Shown here piece by piece: positions 44,567 through 53,268 of a stretch of DNA of 64,000 nucleotides. The translations under genes were made by a program, and so were the position numbers. Position 1 is the first letter of the stretch. Every line of letters starts with the position of its first letter. This stretch comes from Promethearchaeota archaeon (GTDB lineage Archaea; Asgardarchaeota; Lokiarchaeia; Sigyniarchaeales; SOKP01), in assembly GCA_016840085.1 (NCBI GenBank), contig JAEOTA010000004.1:251957-315956 (forward strand). Direction: 5' to 3'. Below the pieces are notes generated by a model that was given only the letters and a program-made list of their open reading frames with translations, searched no databases and was not told where the DNA came from.

Positions 44567-45160
44567 ATGTCTGGTAAAGGTGTTGTTGGAGCGATTATAG
44601 CTAGTGTCATTCTTTCTGTAGGTATTACAGGTGCGTTAGCATATTTTCTTTTACCTGTTGTTTTTCCAAATATAACTGAAGAACCTCCTACTTATGAAGA
44701 CCAAGGGATTGTACTTCAGTCAATTTATTATGAAACGGATTCTGCAGCTGTAATTATTGATACAGATACAACATACGAAAAAGTTCCTGATACAGAGGTA
44801 AATATAACGATAGAACAAAATTCAAGAATTCAAGCTACGTTTTCAGGCGATTTTCGATTAGCTGTAGATGGTAGCTTTAAGGGGGGGTGTAATTTCTTTA
44901 TAGTGCTTAAGATAGAGGGCATAGGCAATCGAACAATGAGAATTCATTTCTATGATAATACAGGCCCCTATCCAACTACTACAAGAGTGTTTAGTCATAA
45001 TCTTAATATTGGATATCAAACAGAGGGTTTATCTGCTGGAACTTATACTATTTCAGTTCATTGGATGTCTGAATATGATGCCACTGGTTATGCTCAATTA
45101 AATTTAGCTTATCCCGGCTCTAATAGAACACGTACTTTATTAGTTCAAGAAATAATTTAA
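44567..45160 (+). CDS. Membrane-anchored extracellular beta-rich protein (197 aa)
   Basis: The N-terminus (MSGKGVVGAIIASVILSV and on to residue ~30) is a single membrane anchor of the archaellin/pilin-like or uncleaved type. The rest is predicted extracellular and strand-rich with many Thr/Ser and N-glycosylation sequons (NITEEP, NITIEQNS, GNRT, SNRT). No catalytic motif is seen. It resembles small surface-exposed proteins of unknown function found in Asgards. It stands alone between the methyltransferase and the nicotinate phosphoribosyltransferase. Confidence 0.7.
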   Translation: MSGKGVVGAIIASVILSVGITGALAYFLLPVVFPNITEEPPTYEDQGIVLQSIYYETDSAAVIIDTDTTYEKVPDTEVNITIEQNSRIQATFSGDFRLAVDGSFKGGCNFFIVLKIEGIGNRTMRIHFYDNTGPYPTTTRVFSHNLNIGYQTEGLSAGTYTISVHWMSEYDATGYAQLNLAYPGSNRTRTLLVQEII

Positions 45161-45282
45161 AATTAATTTTCAAATTTTATTTATAATTTTTTTTTTTAAT
45201 CTTTATTAGAGTGTTATTCAAAATAAGATTTAAAATTAAAAAATACAAAATAAATATTTAAAGAAATAAATGTAATTTCAAT

Positions 45283-46671
45283 ATGGTAAAAATGAATGTA
45301 ACAAACTCTGGTTTTATAAATGATATAAACATGATTCTTGCAACAGATTTTTACCAACTGACAATGGGTGCGGCTTATTATCAATATAATCTTGAAAACA
45401 ATATTAATGAAACAGATGATATCGCCACCTTTGAATTATTTATAAGAAAATTTCCAAAAAACCGTAATTATTTAATATTTGCGGGATTAGAACAAGCAAT
45501 TCAATATCTACAAAATGCCAGATTCACAGAACGAACAATTGAATTTCTGAGAAATAAAGCAGTTTTTAAAAATATAGACTCCAGTTACTTTGATGAGTAT
45601 TTACCTGATTTTAAGTTCAATGTGGATGTTTGGGCTATGAGGGAAGGAAATTTTTTCTTTCCTAATGAACCTATTATGAGAGTGCAAGGTCCTATGTTTC
45701 ATGCTCAAATCGTTGAAACATATTTATTAAATGTAATTAATTACCAAACTCTGGTTGCATCTAAGGCTTCAAGAATTAAAAATATAGCACAGGATAAAAC
45801 TCTTCTTGAATTTGGAACGAGAAGATCTCATGGACCACTTGCAGGGGTGTATGCTGCTAGAGCAAGTTATGTTGCTGGATTTGACGGAACTAGCAATGTA
45901 ATAGCAGATCTCGAATTAGGAATTAACTCAACTGGCACAATGGCTCATAGTTTTGTCCAGAAATTTGATAATGAGTCAGATAGTTTTGATTCCTATAATA
46001 TAATCTATGGTGAAAATTCCATTTTACTAATTGATACTTATGATACTGAGAAGGGTGCTGAAAAATCATGCAAGTATGGAAATAAAATCAGAGGTGTAAG
46101 GATAGATTCTGGTGATCTTATTGACCATGCTAAAAAAGTTCGGAAAATTTTAGATGAACGTGGATGTGAGAAGGTCTTAATCGTTGCAAGCTCGGATTTA
46201 AATGAATACAAAATAAAAGAAATTATTGATAAAAAGGCTCCTATAGATGCATTTGGTGTTGGAACGGAATTAGCAACTTCAAGAGATGATCCAACAATAT
46301 CTGGTGTTTATAAGTTGATAGAATATAATAATTTACCCAGAATAAAGATAAGTGAAGAAAAAATGACATATCCAGGAATAAAACAAGTTTATCGGATTTA
46401 TAATAATAACAATATGTTTAAGGAAGATATCTTAGCACTAGAAAACGAATCATCGCCTCCCAATTCTGAAGCTTTATTAATACCAATAATGAAAAATGGA
46501 AATCTGATAATTAAATTACCAACCTTAGATGAGATTCAGCAACTTTATTTAGATAACATAAAAAAACTACCACCCTCCTATAAAAGTTTAGAAGAAGCTC
46601 AACTATTCAAGTTAAAAATTTCGGAAAAGCTAAGAGAGTTGACTAATTCACTAATAGAAAAACATCCATAA
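45283..46671 (+). CDS. pncB: Nicotinate phosphoribosyltransferase
   Basis: A 462-residue cytosolic enzyme converting nicotinate and PRPP to nicotinate mononucleotide in NAD salvage. Family signatures are ATDFYQLTMGAAYY near residue 20, FRRFPKNRNYLIFAGL-like RKFPKNRNYLIFAG, EFGTRRSHGP (~residue 184, with the phosphorylatable/PRPP-site His) and RIDSGDLIDHAKKVR. Length is normal. The NMN adenylyltransferase gene at 56277 would supply the next step of the pathway, although it is 9.6 kb away. Confidence 0.93.
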   Translation: MVKMNVTNSGFINDINMILATDFYQLTMGAAYYQYNLENNINETDDIATFELFIRKFPKNRNYLIFAGLEQAIQYLQNARFTERTIEFLRNKAVFKNIDSSYFDEYLPDFKFNVDVWAMREGNFFFPNEPIMRVQGPMFHAQIVETYLLNVINYQTLVASKASRIKNIAQDKTLLEFGTRRSHGPLAGVYAARASYVAGFDGTSNVIADLELGINSTGTMAHSFVQKFDNESDSFDSYNIIYGENSILLIDTYDTEKGAEKSCKYGNKIRGVRIDSGDLIDHAKKVRKILDERGCEKVLIVASSDLNEYKIKEIIDKKAPIDAFGVGTELATSRDDPTISGVYKLIEYNNLPRIKISEEKMTYPGIKQVYRIYNNNNMFKEDILALENESSPPNSEALLIPIMKNGNLIIKLPTLDEIQQLYLDNIKKLPPSYKSLEEAQLFKLKISEKLRELTNSLIEKHP

Positions 46672-46684
46672 AGAAAAGATGCAA

Positions 46685-47556
46685 TTAATCTTTAAAATCA
46701 ACATTTGTTAATTCTACACTGATTTCCCAGAGTCTTTTTACTACTTCGTCATCATATGAAATCTTTGCTGATTTTGCTTCTTTTCTATTTTTAAAATACA
46801 TTCCACTCACCCCATTTACTTCTGGAGAAGAGGCTAAAAATATTGATGTTTTAGCACCTTCTTTAGGGGTTTTCATAAATAATCCTATAAGATGATAAAA
46901 ATATTTTACAAAAGGCCTGAAATTGCGAATCATTTTAGTTTTCACAAATCCAGGGTGAAGGCAATTAACAGTTACTCCTGTTTCACTTAATCTTTTAGCA
47001 AATTCATGAGTAAAGAGAACAACTGCTAATTTCGAAAGGCCATATGCCTTTAATTGACCATAATTTTTCTCGCCATTTAGATTCTCAAAATCAATGGATT
47101 TCGCTTGAATACTAGAAGCTACATTTACTATCCGTGCAGGGTTACCTTTTTTTAAAACATCAAATAATAAGATACTTAACATAAATTGAGCTAAATAATT
47201 AACTGCAAATGTAGTTTCAATTCCATCAACAGTTAAAGTACGTTTAGGAAGGTTCACACCAGCATTATTTATTAAAACATCTAATTTTTCATGTTTGCCC
47301 TTAAACTCCCTTACTACTCTATGAATTTCTTTTTGAGAAGATAAATCTGCTAAAATGAATTCAATTGATTCGTCTCCACAATTCTCTTTAATTTCTTTTA
47401 TTGCCGCTTCAGCTCGTTCCTGATTCCGACACACTAGTACTAAATGTGCTCCTAATTTTGCTAATCCAATCGCAGTAGCTTTACCAATACCGAATTAGCA
47501 CCAGTAATCATGCAGATTTTTCCACCGATAATTTTTCTGTTTTCTGCTCTACTCAA
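46685..47556 (-). pseudogene. Short-chain dehydrogenase/reductase gene with a one-base deletion in the NAD(P)-binding motif
   Basis: An SDR protein of about 290 residues. The main frame contains NNAGVN, the YGLSKLAV catalytic Tyr-Lys pair and NCLHPGFVKT. The N-terminal codons from TTG 47556 (SRAENRKIIGGKICMITGAN) are in a different frame. The two frames would join as TGANSGIGKATAIG if one G were added near 47490, exactly in the Gly-rich motif. It resembles retinol-dehydrogenase-type SDRs. This is either a recent null mutation or a sequencing/assembly error; the remainder is intact. Confidence 0.8.
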
Positions 47557-47695
47557 AGTAATATATACTACAAAATCATTAATTTCCTAATTAAGACTAA
47601 TAAAACAAGTTAAAGAATAAAGCTATATTAATAAAATGTTGGATTAAATTCTAATATATAGCAGATTCAGCTATATTTTTAATCTTTTTATATTA

Positions 47696-48625
47696 CTATA
47701 GCTTTTGTAGTTTTGAAACTCTTTTTAGCATTAATCCCCAAAAATTATCCTTATTTACTCCTCCGTTACAACTAATTTTATCACCAACAGATAGCTTAAT
47801 TTTTTCAAACGCATTATCACTAACTCTAATCATTAAATTTTCAATAGTGTCAATATCATCCTCATTATAATCACTTATTTTTTTAAGTTGGGGGCCAAAT
47901 CTTACATTTTTAAGGGTAATTAAGTAAAATATGGTTATATTTCCTTGAAATTCAGATTCTCTTCTTTCAATATCCGATATTTCTCCATCATAAATAGTAA
48001 TTCTCGAATCAATATAATTCATTAATTTAGCTTTCGTTGATGTTTCATCAATAAGAGCTTTTGACTTCTCACCAATTTTAGCTTCTATTATGGCGATGTT
48101 CTTTATTTTTTCCTCGAAATCTTCAGGTAGAATTGTTAATGTCCAATCTTTAATTTTTAACCATCCTTGTTTTAATGAATAGATTAATCCAATCCAGAAA
48201 TGACTACAAAAACCCATTTCGGAACCAATTCGACAGTCGCAATCGCGTTCAGGGTTTCCTATATTCTTATCTGTTATAGATAAAAAAGATGAGACTTCCC
48301 AATTCCATCCTTTAAATTGAAGCTCTATCTCATGTTCATTTGGATTCACTATTCTAATGTCAGCAATATTCTCTCTATCTTCACCATTGATCTTCTTTAA
48401 TGCTAAATTAATTCCATTAGAAATTATTTCCAATTCCTTTTGTTTTAATAGCTCTTTAAATTCTTCTTCAGCTAGACTATCAAGGATAAAATCAATTAAT
48501 TCTGATTTCTTCAATTTTGAAAATCCCTTTATCTCAAAATCTCGACAAATTTGTTTCAAATCATCTACATTTAAAGATTGTAAAAGAAAATTCAAGTAAG
48601 TTCTATCATCTATTTCTCTATTCAT
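47696..48625 (-). CDS. SWIM-type zinc-finger protein with SAP/Rho-N-like N-terminus (309 aa)
   Basis: Residues ~17-50 (LNVDDLKQICRDFEIKG, then KLKKSELIDFILDSL) look like a SAP or Rho-N helix-extended-helix. The SWIM motif CDCRIGSEMGFCSHFW follows near residue 130. The C-terminal third (IYDGEISDIERRESEF, VGDKISCNGG) is strand-rich and could be an OB fold. All three point to nucleic-acid binding in the cytosol. The combination is typical of archaeal proteins of unknown function. It stands alone. Confidence 0.7.
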   Translation of the reverse strand: MNREIDDRTYLNFLLQSLNVDDLKQICRDFEIKGFSKLKKSELIDFILDSLAEEEFKELLKQKELEIISNGINLALKKINGEDRENIADIRIVNPNEHEIELQFKGWNWEVSSFLSITDKNIGNPERDCDCRIGSEMGFCSHFWIGLIYSLKQGWLKIKDWTLTILPEDFEEKIKNIAIIEAKIGEKSKALIDETSTKAKLMNYIDSRITIYDGEISDIERRESEFQGNITIFYLITLKNVRFGPQLKKISDYNEDDIDTIENLMIRVSDNAFEKIKLSVGDKISCNGGVNKDNFWGLMLKRVSKLQKL

Positions 48626-48837
48626 TTTAGGTTAAGCCCAAAAATTTTAAATTGTAAATTCTCCAAGTATAATTTGAATATATTGTTTATAATTATAACT
48701 ATTGTAAAAATTTTTTCATCAAATTACTATTAGAAAACCTAATTACATAAAAGTGGGAAAATGATTAGTATCCTATAAGAAGTGTAAAATAAGCGAAATT
48801 AACCTTTCAAATTAAAATTAAGTAAAACTGAATGTAT

Positions 48838-49452
48838 TTAATTTGTCATTGTCCCACTAACAAGAAAATCTGTCAAATTATCAACAAGTTCTTCCTCTTC
48901 AAGGGCAAATTCGCTCCGAATCCACCAATTAAAGACTCCAAGTACAGTAGATGTCCAAACTCTAGCTGTTAACTTAGGATTCTGGTCACGAGCTCCGAAA
49001 TCTAACAGCTTTAAGATGATTTTTTCTACTTCTTTCGTAAAATTATCAATAATCTCGTTTCTTTTCGTTCTATATTTATTATTAATCCCACCCATTTGCT
49101 CAAGAAAAATGAGAAAAGTCTCTTTTTTGGCTCTAAATATTTTTGCATATCCTCGAAAAAGATTCTTAACAGCAGAGATTGGGGGAATTCTATTTTCTTG
49201 GAAATATATGAATAATTCTTTAAATTTACTTACCATAAGTTCAGCTAATCCACTAATTATAACCTCGAATACTTCCTCTTTACTTTTAAAGTAGTTATAA
49301 AAATTTCCCACAGAGGTTCCAGCTTTTTTTGTGATATCTTTTATACGAGTATTGTTAAATCCTTTTTCTTCAAAAACAGAGAGAGCTGACATTATAAATA
49401 GGTTCCTTTTTTCCTTCTTAATTATTTCAGATTTTTTTGCCCTTAAAGACAC
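48838..49452 (-). CDS. TetR-family transcriptional regulator
   Basis: A 204-residue regulator starting at GTG. The N-terminal helix-turn-helix is clear (ALSVFEEKGFNNTRIKDITK, GTSVGNFYNYFKSKEEVFE, ~residues 23-62). The C-terminal helical domain would bind a small ligand. It probably binds a palindrome as a dimer; the TGAATGA cluster at 51078-51103 is a candidate operator 1.6 kb away, because such operators of fatty-acid-type TetR proteins have similar arms. The adjacent genes give no pathway. Confidence 0.88.
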   Translation of the reverse strand: MSLRAKKSEIIKKEKRNLFIMSALSVFEEKGFNNTRIKDITKKAGTSVGNFYNYFKSKEEVFEVIISGLAELMVSKFKELFIYFQENRIPPISAVKNLFRGYAKIFRAKKETFLIFLEQMGGINNKYRTKRNEIIDNFTKEVEKIILKLLDFGARDQNPKLTARVWTSTVLGVFNWWIRSEFALEEEELVDNLTDFLVSGTMTN

Positions 49453-49619
49453 TTAAACTCAACTCAAAAAATAATGGACATTTTATATCATAGTAAAATT
49501 CATTAAAATTATTATAACAGAGTATTTTTAATTTCCTTTCATTTTAAATTTTTTTTATCAAATATAAATCTTTAGTCTCTTTTCTTTTAAATCTGATACT
49601 CTCCTTCAATATTATTGGA

Positions 49620-50810
49620 ATGAGGTTGACAGAACAGATTCAATTAAAAAACACTACACAATTGTCTTATCTATGTCATTTATCCAATAATCTCTATAAT
49701 CTCGCCAATTACTATGTGAGACAAGAATTTTTTAATTTAGGAAATTGGTTGAGATATTATGATTTATGGTATATGCTAAAAGAGAAGGAACCATATAAAA
49801 AACTCCCTTCACAAACTGCTCAGCAAACTTTAAAACTCGTGGATAAGAATTGGAAATCATTTTTCCACTCTCTTAAAACCCATAAAAAGCACCCAGAAAA
49901 ATATTTAGGGTCTCCAAAACCGCCACGATATAAAAAGAAAGATGGCGAGTGTATGATTGGTTTCACAAATCAACAATGCAGGATCAAGGGAGGTTTTCTT
50001 TATTTCCCGAAAAAAACTCAATTACCTCCCGTTAAAACACGTATAAAAAGTAAATTACACCACGTCAGAATCATTCCTAAAGGATTGTATTATATCTTAG
50101 AAATTATTTATCAAAAAGATGTAAATGATTTGAATTTGGATAAAGAGAGAGTTATTGGGATTGATTTAGGATTGAACAATATCATAACTATGGTAAATAA
50201 TGCGGGGTTACAATCCGCTATTATTAAAGGTGGTAGTGTTAAATCTATTAATCAATTCTACAACAAACAACTTGCCAAATATAAAAGCATAAAGGATAAG
50301 CAATGGATTGGTTCTGAAACAAAAAGAATGCAATGGCTAACCCGTAAAAGAAACAATAAAATAAATGATATTTTTCATAAAATTTCGAGAGCAGTGATTA
50401 ATTACTGTATTGAACATGATTTTGGAACGATAATCATCGGCTATAATAAAAATTGGAAATATAAGATAACAATAGGGAAGAGGAACAACCAGAACTTTGT
50501 CCAAATTCCTTTTTCCAAATTAGTGTCCCAAATTAAATACAAATCAGATTTAATCGGGATCAATGTTATTTTAGAGCCAGAATCTTTCACTTCGAGATGT
50601 AGTTTCTTAGATAATGAATCAATTGTAAAGCATGAAAAATATCAAGGAAGACGTATTTGCAGAGGGTTATACTGCAGTCAAGAAGGGATCATTATCAATG
50701 CGGATGTGAACGGAGCATATAACATCCTTAAAAAAGCAGTCCCAAAAGCTATATCGGCAGATGGGATAGAGGGTGTAGGGTTACACCCACGTTCTATTAC
50801 GATTTCATAG
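49620..50810 (+). CDS. tnpB: TnpB (IS200/IS605-family OrfB), RNA-guided nuclease-like
   Basis: A 396-residue TnpB. The RuvC-like catalytic triad is present: IGIDLGLNN (Asp, ~residue 181), ILEPESFTSRCSF (Glu) and NADVNGAYNI (Asp). The zinc-finger region is the CSFLDNE / GRRICRGLYCS variant lacking the usual CxxC pairs. TnpB proteins are nickase/endonucleases guided by an RNA made from the element's right end. No TnpA is nearby, so this is a solo, perhaps non-autonomous copy. A hairpin overlaps its 3' end. The start is ATG 49620; the left boundary is not visible. Confidence 0.9.
   Translation: MRLTEQIQLKNTTQLSYLCHLSNNLYNLANYYVRQEFFNLGNWLRYYDLWYMLKEKEPYKKLPSQTAQQTLKLVDKNWKSFFHSLKTHKKHPEKYLGSPKPPRYKKKDGECMIGFTNQQCRIKGGFLYFPKKTQLPPVKTRIKSKLHHVRIIPKGLYYILEIIYQKDVNDLNLDKERVIGIDLGLNNIITMVNNAGLQSAIIKGGSVKSINQFYNKQLAKYKSIKDKQWIGSETKRMQWLTRKRNNKINDIFHKISRAVINYCIEHDFGTIIIGYNKNWKYKITIGKRNNQNFVQIPFSKLVSQIKYKSDLIGINVILEPESFTSRCSFLDNESIVKHEKYQGRRICRGLYCSQEGIIINADVNGAYNILKKAVPKAISADGIEGVGLHPRSITIS
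50771..50788 (+). other. Right-end hairpin of the TnpB element, candidate omega-RNA structure
   Basis: GGGTGTA-GGGT-TACACCC is a perfect 7-bp stem with a 4-nt loop inside the last codons of tnpB. IS200/IS605 right ends carry such hairpins, recognised by the transposase and forming the 3' part of the omega-RNA scaffold. The guide would be the flank just downstream of the element's cleavage point, probably in the next few tens of bases. I cannot fix the exact end. Confidence 0.5.
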
Positions 50811-51077
50811 CTGAAATAAGAAATAGAATAGAATTTTAATTTCATGAAGGAATATTAAAAATAACCTTACATAAGAAATTATATTAAAATTTATTACTTT
50901 TTAAATTTCTAATTTTAATTGTTTTTTAAAGTTTCTTAGAAATCTGGAATCTTCTAATCTTTAAAAAAAAATGTCTAAATATTAGTAATAAATAGGAAAA
51001 TAATTAAAATTATATAAATGGGTTATTTTAATATCTTTTCTATAATATTTTGTCGTAACATAAAGGTAAGAAATTAA

Positions 51078-51103
51078 TGAATGAATGATCATTCAGTGAA
51101 TGA
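51078..51103. promoter_or_regulatory. TGAATGA palindrome cluster, candidate TetR-type operator
   Basis: TGAATGATCATTCA (51082-51095) is a perfect 14-bp palindrome; TGAATGA also occurs at 51078-51084 and 51097-51103. It lies ~50 bp upstream of a TATA box for the small ORF at 51245. The 434-bp region 50811-51244 holds otherwise only AT-rich DNA. Confidence 0.45.
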
Positions 51104-51153
51104 GGATTCGGTTAAAAGTAAGAAAATTTAACCTTTGCAAGTGTAGGAAAAGA

Positions 51154-51161
51154 TTTATATA
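51154..51161 (+). promoter_or_regulatory. Putative TATA box for the small ORF at 51245
   Basis: TTTATATA preceded by the purine-rich GGAAAAGA (BRE-like) is one of the clearest promoters in the window. Predicted initiation is near 51185, giving a leader of about 60 nt. Confidence 0.5.
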
Positions 51162-51244
51162 CTTAACTATCTTTATTAATAAAAATACTTATTTAATTAA
51201 AAAAACATTTGAATAAAACACAATCACTTGAGGTGAAGAAATAG

Positions 51245-51454
51245 TTGAGTATTATGAACCCTGATTTTCTATTAAAATTTGGTGAGATAAAGTTCGCTGA
51301 AGAAAACAGTATCCCGATTAATGATTTTGAACTTTCATTAAAAAGATATTTCTCAATGAAGGAGAAGATGCCACATGGAAGGTATAAATTCGGTGAAATT
51401 GACAATTCTTTTGTAAAGGATTTTACACGTTCTTTTTTGAGCTATTTTGAATAA
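51245..51454 (+). CDS. Small hypothetical protein (69 aa), TTG start
   Basis: TTG 51245 lies 8 nt after GAGGTGA (51230-51236) and downstream of a good TATA box and the TGAATGA cluster. The product starts MSIMNPDFLLKFGEIKFAEE and ends SFVKDFTRSFLSYFE. It is mixed-charge and aromatic with no membrane segment or known motif. An ATG three codons in (51254) is a weaker alternative. Signals rather than sequence family support it; regulation by a TetR protein is inferred. Confidence 0.6.
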   Translation: MSIMNPDFLLKFGEIKFAEENSIPINDFELSLKRYFSMKEKMPHGRYKFGEIDNSFVKDFTRSFLSYFE

Positions 51455-51674
51455 ATTATAAAACTAATTTTTTAATTGGTTTAAATATATTTCTTGTCTT
51501 TATTTTCTTAATTTCTAAACCCAAACCCAAAATTTTTAGAATTTTATTATCACTCAAATTCCTTTTGTAATTGCGGAGATATTAAAAAATAGCTTTAAGT
51601 GGGATTTTGAATAAATTTTTTATTAATTATTTTATTTAGATTTATAGTAAAAACGAAATTTCGGATAAACACAT

Positions 51675-52556
51675 ATGAGAATAGGATTTAAGAAAAAATT
51701 TTTTTTAATGTTTATATTTCTAATTTCCCCCTTTTTTGTCAATGTTAATAGCGTTGAGGGCGTAAAATCATCATCAGGGTATTCCCAACATCCAATATTA
51801 TTTCTCCATGGATGGACTGGCGATGCTAGTGGGTGGAATGCTATGAAAGATCGCTTTTATAATGATGGGTGGCCCTCTGAACTATTAAAAGCATTTACAT
51901 TTAGTGATTCTGGAGATTATTCTCCGAATGGCAATATACAGAATGCGGAAAGAATAAGATATTGGGTAGATGATATTTTGAATTTCACAGGCGCTGAAAA
52001 AGTAGATCTTATAGCTCATAGTATGGGAGGCCTTAGTAGTAGGTATTATATCAAACTTTTAGGTGGAATAAATAAGGTTGATGATTATGTATGTATGGGG
52101 AGTCCGCACCATGGTGTACCAGGAGGTACTAAAGTTTTTCAGCCCAATTGTACATTTTTATACAATTTAAACGATGGGGATGAAACTCCTGGTGGCATTC
52201 TAAATGATACAATAGGACCACGTGTAGATGTTATTGGGGGTGCTATCTATAACGGCACTCATACCGCAGGAAATATCAATTATACTTCAATTTATAGTAA
52301 TGGAGATACCATATGCTCACCTTATACAACCTCAAGACTTGATGGGGCAAATAATATAGAAGTAGACGGAATAGAACACATCGCAATGCTTTATGATGAG
52401 TCTCTCTATACTATAATCAAACATGCCGTATATGATGATCTCTCAAATGGTAATACTAATGACTCCTCAATTCCAGGATATAATTTATTAATCCTGTTAG
52501 GTTTGGTTTCACTATTCACTATCTTAATAATTAGAAGGCAAAAAATCAAAATTTGA
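51675..52556 (+). CDS. Secreted lipase/esterase-like alpha/beta hydrolase with C-terminal membrane anchor
   Basis: A 293-residue protein: N-terminal signal (FKKKFFLMFIFLISPFFV, ending near SVEG), then an alpha/beta hydrolase with PILFLHGWTGDASGWNAM (oxyanion), LIAHSMGGLSSRYY (nucleophile Ser, ~residue 116) and a late VDGIEHIAML supplying His. It probably hydrolyses ester or amide bonds outside the cell. The C-terminus, SSIPGYNLLILLGLVSLF then RRQK, has the Pro-Gly, hydrophobic helix, basic tail layout of sorting-type anchors and probably tethers it to the membrane. It stands alone. Confidence 0.85.
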   Translation: MRIGFKKKFFLMFIFLISPFFVNVNSVEGVKSSSGYSQHPILFLHGWTGDASGWNAMKDRFYNDGWPSELLKAFTFSDSGDYSPNGNIQNAERIRYWVDDILNFTGAEKVDLIAHSMGGLSSRYYIKLLGGINKVDDYVCMGSPHHGVPGGTKVFQPNCTFLYNLNDGDETPGGILNDTIGPRVDVIGGAIYNGTHTAGNINYTSIYSNGDTICSPYTTSRLDGANNIEVDGIEHIAMLYDESLYTIIKHAVYDDLSNGNTNDSSIPGYNLLILLGLVSLFTILIIRRQKIKI

Positions 52557-52785
52557 TATTTCATTCGAATACGATCTTTTACTATTTTCTTCTTATTTTT
52601 ATTAAAAGTAAGCTATTTGAAAGATCCCTTTGAATCAATAAATTAAATAAGAGTATTATTCTTTATTGGTTATTATAGATTAGAATCAATAAATTTATAA
52701 GGCTCATTTATCGAGTACAATATAATAAAAAAAGTTTAATTTACTTAGATAACTATACTAATTGTAATAAAAACAAAAGTATATT

Positions 52786-53244
52786 ATGGTAGAAAACGAT
52801 AAAGAACTCTGCTGGACAATTAAGCTTGATTGGTTAAATATTTTAAATTTGCTTGACCTAACTAGTATCACTCAAATTCCTGAGTTTAAAAAAGAAAAAG
52901 CAATTAAAAAGGTCACTAGAATTTATGGTACAGAGAATCTTATGGAATTTGAGCCAGAACATCTTGATGAGCTTGTTGTAAATGAATTAAGAGAGTTAAT
53001 GAAAAAAGAATTAGATCTCAATAAAAGAAAGCAAGAAAGAATTGAACGAGAAATACGTAATAAGATAATACCACTAAAAAGAGGTGGTATTGTAAAAATC
53101 GATCCTCGCGACTTAAAAGATTTCAAAGGAGATCCAGAAGAAATGTTGAAGTATTTTTATAAAAAATTCCTTGGAGATAAGGATGATGATGACAAAGATG
53201 ACGACAAAGATAAAAAAGAAGATAGCACTGGTTATTATATTTGA
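52786..53244 (+). CDS. Charged hypothetical protein with acidic C-terminal tail (152 aa)
   Basis: The 152-residue product is soluble. It has a hydrophobic N-terminal third (LCWTIKLDWLNILNLLDL), a strongly charged helical middle (ELMKKELDLNKRKQERIERE) and an Asp/Lys tail (KDDDDKDDDKDKKED) of low complexity. No family is recognised. It could bind metal or protein through the tail. The start is ATG; a perfect SD is not apparent. Confidence 0.6.
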   Translation: MVENDKELCWTIKLDWLNILNLLDLTSITQIPEFKKEKAIKKVTRIYGTENLMEFEPEHLDELVVNELRELMKKELDLNKRKQERIEREIRNKIIPLKRGGIVKIDPRDLKDFKGDPEEMLKYFYKKFLGDKDDDDKDDDKDKKEDSTGYYI

Positions 53245-53268
53245 TGAAATGATAATTAAATAAAAAAT

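Noticed and set aside
49595..49625. Imperfect palindrome at the tnpB start as the element's left-end hairpin
   Set aside because: Seven base pairs with a one-base loop cannot fold as a normal hairpin, and no matching target motif can be defined.
51193..51405. 70-codon minus-strand ORF opposite the small gene at 51245
   Set aside because: No SD, Ser/Phe-rich; the plus-strand frame has TATA box, SD and start at the right spacing.
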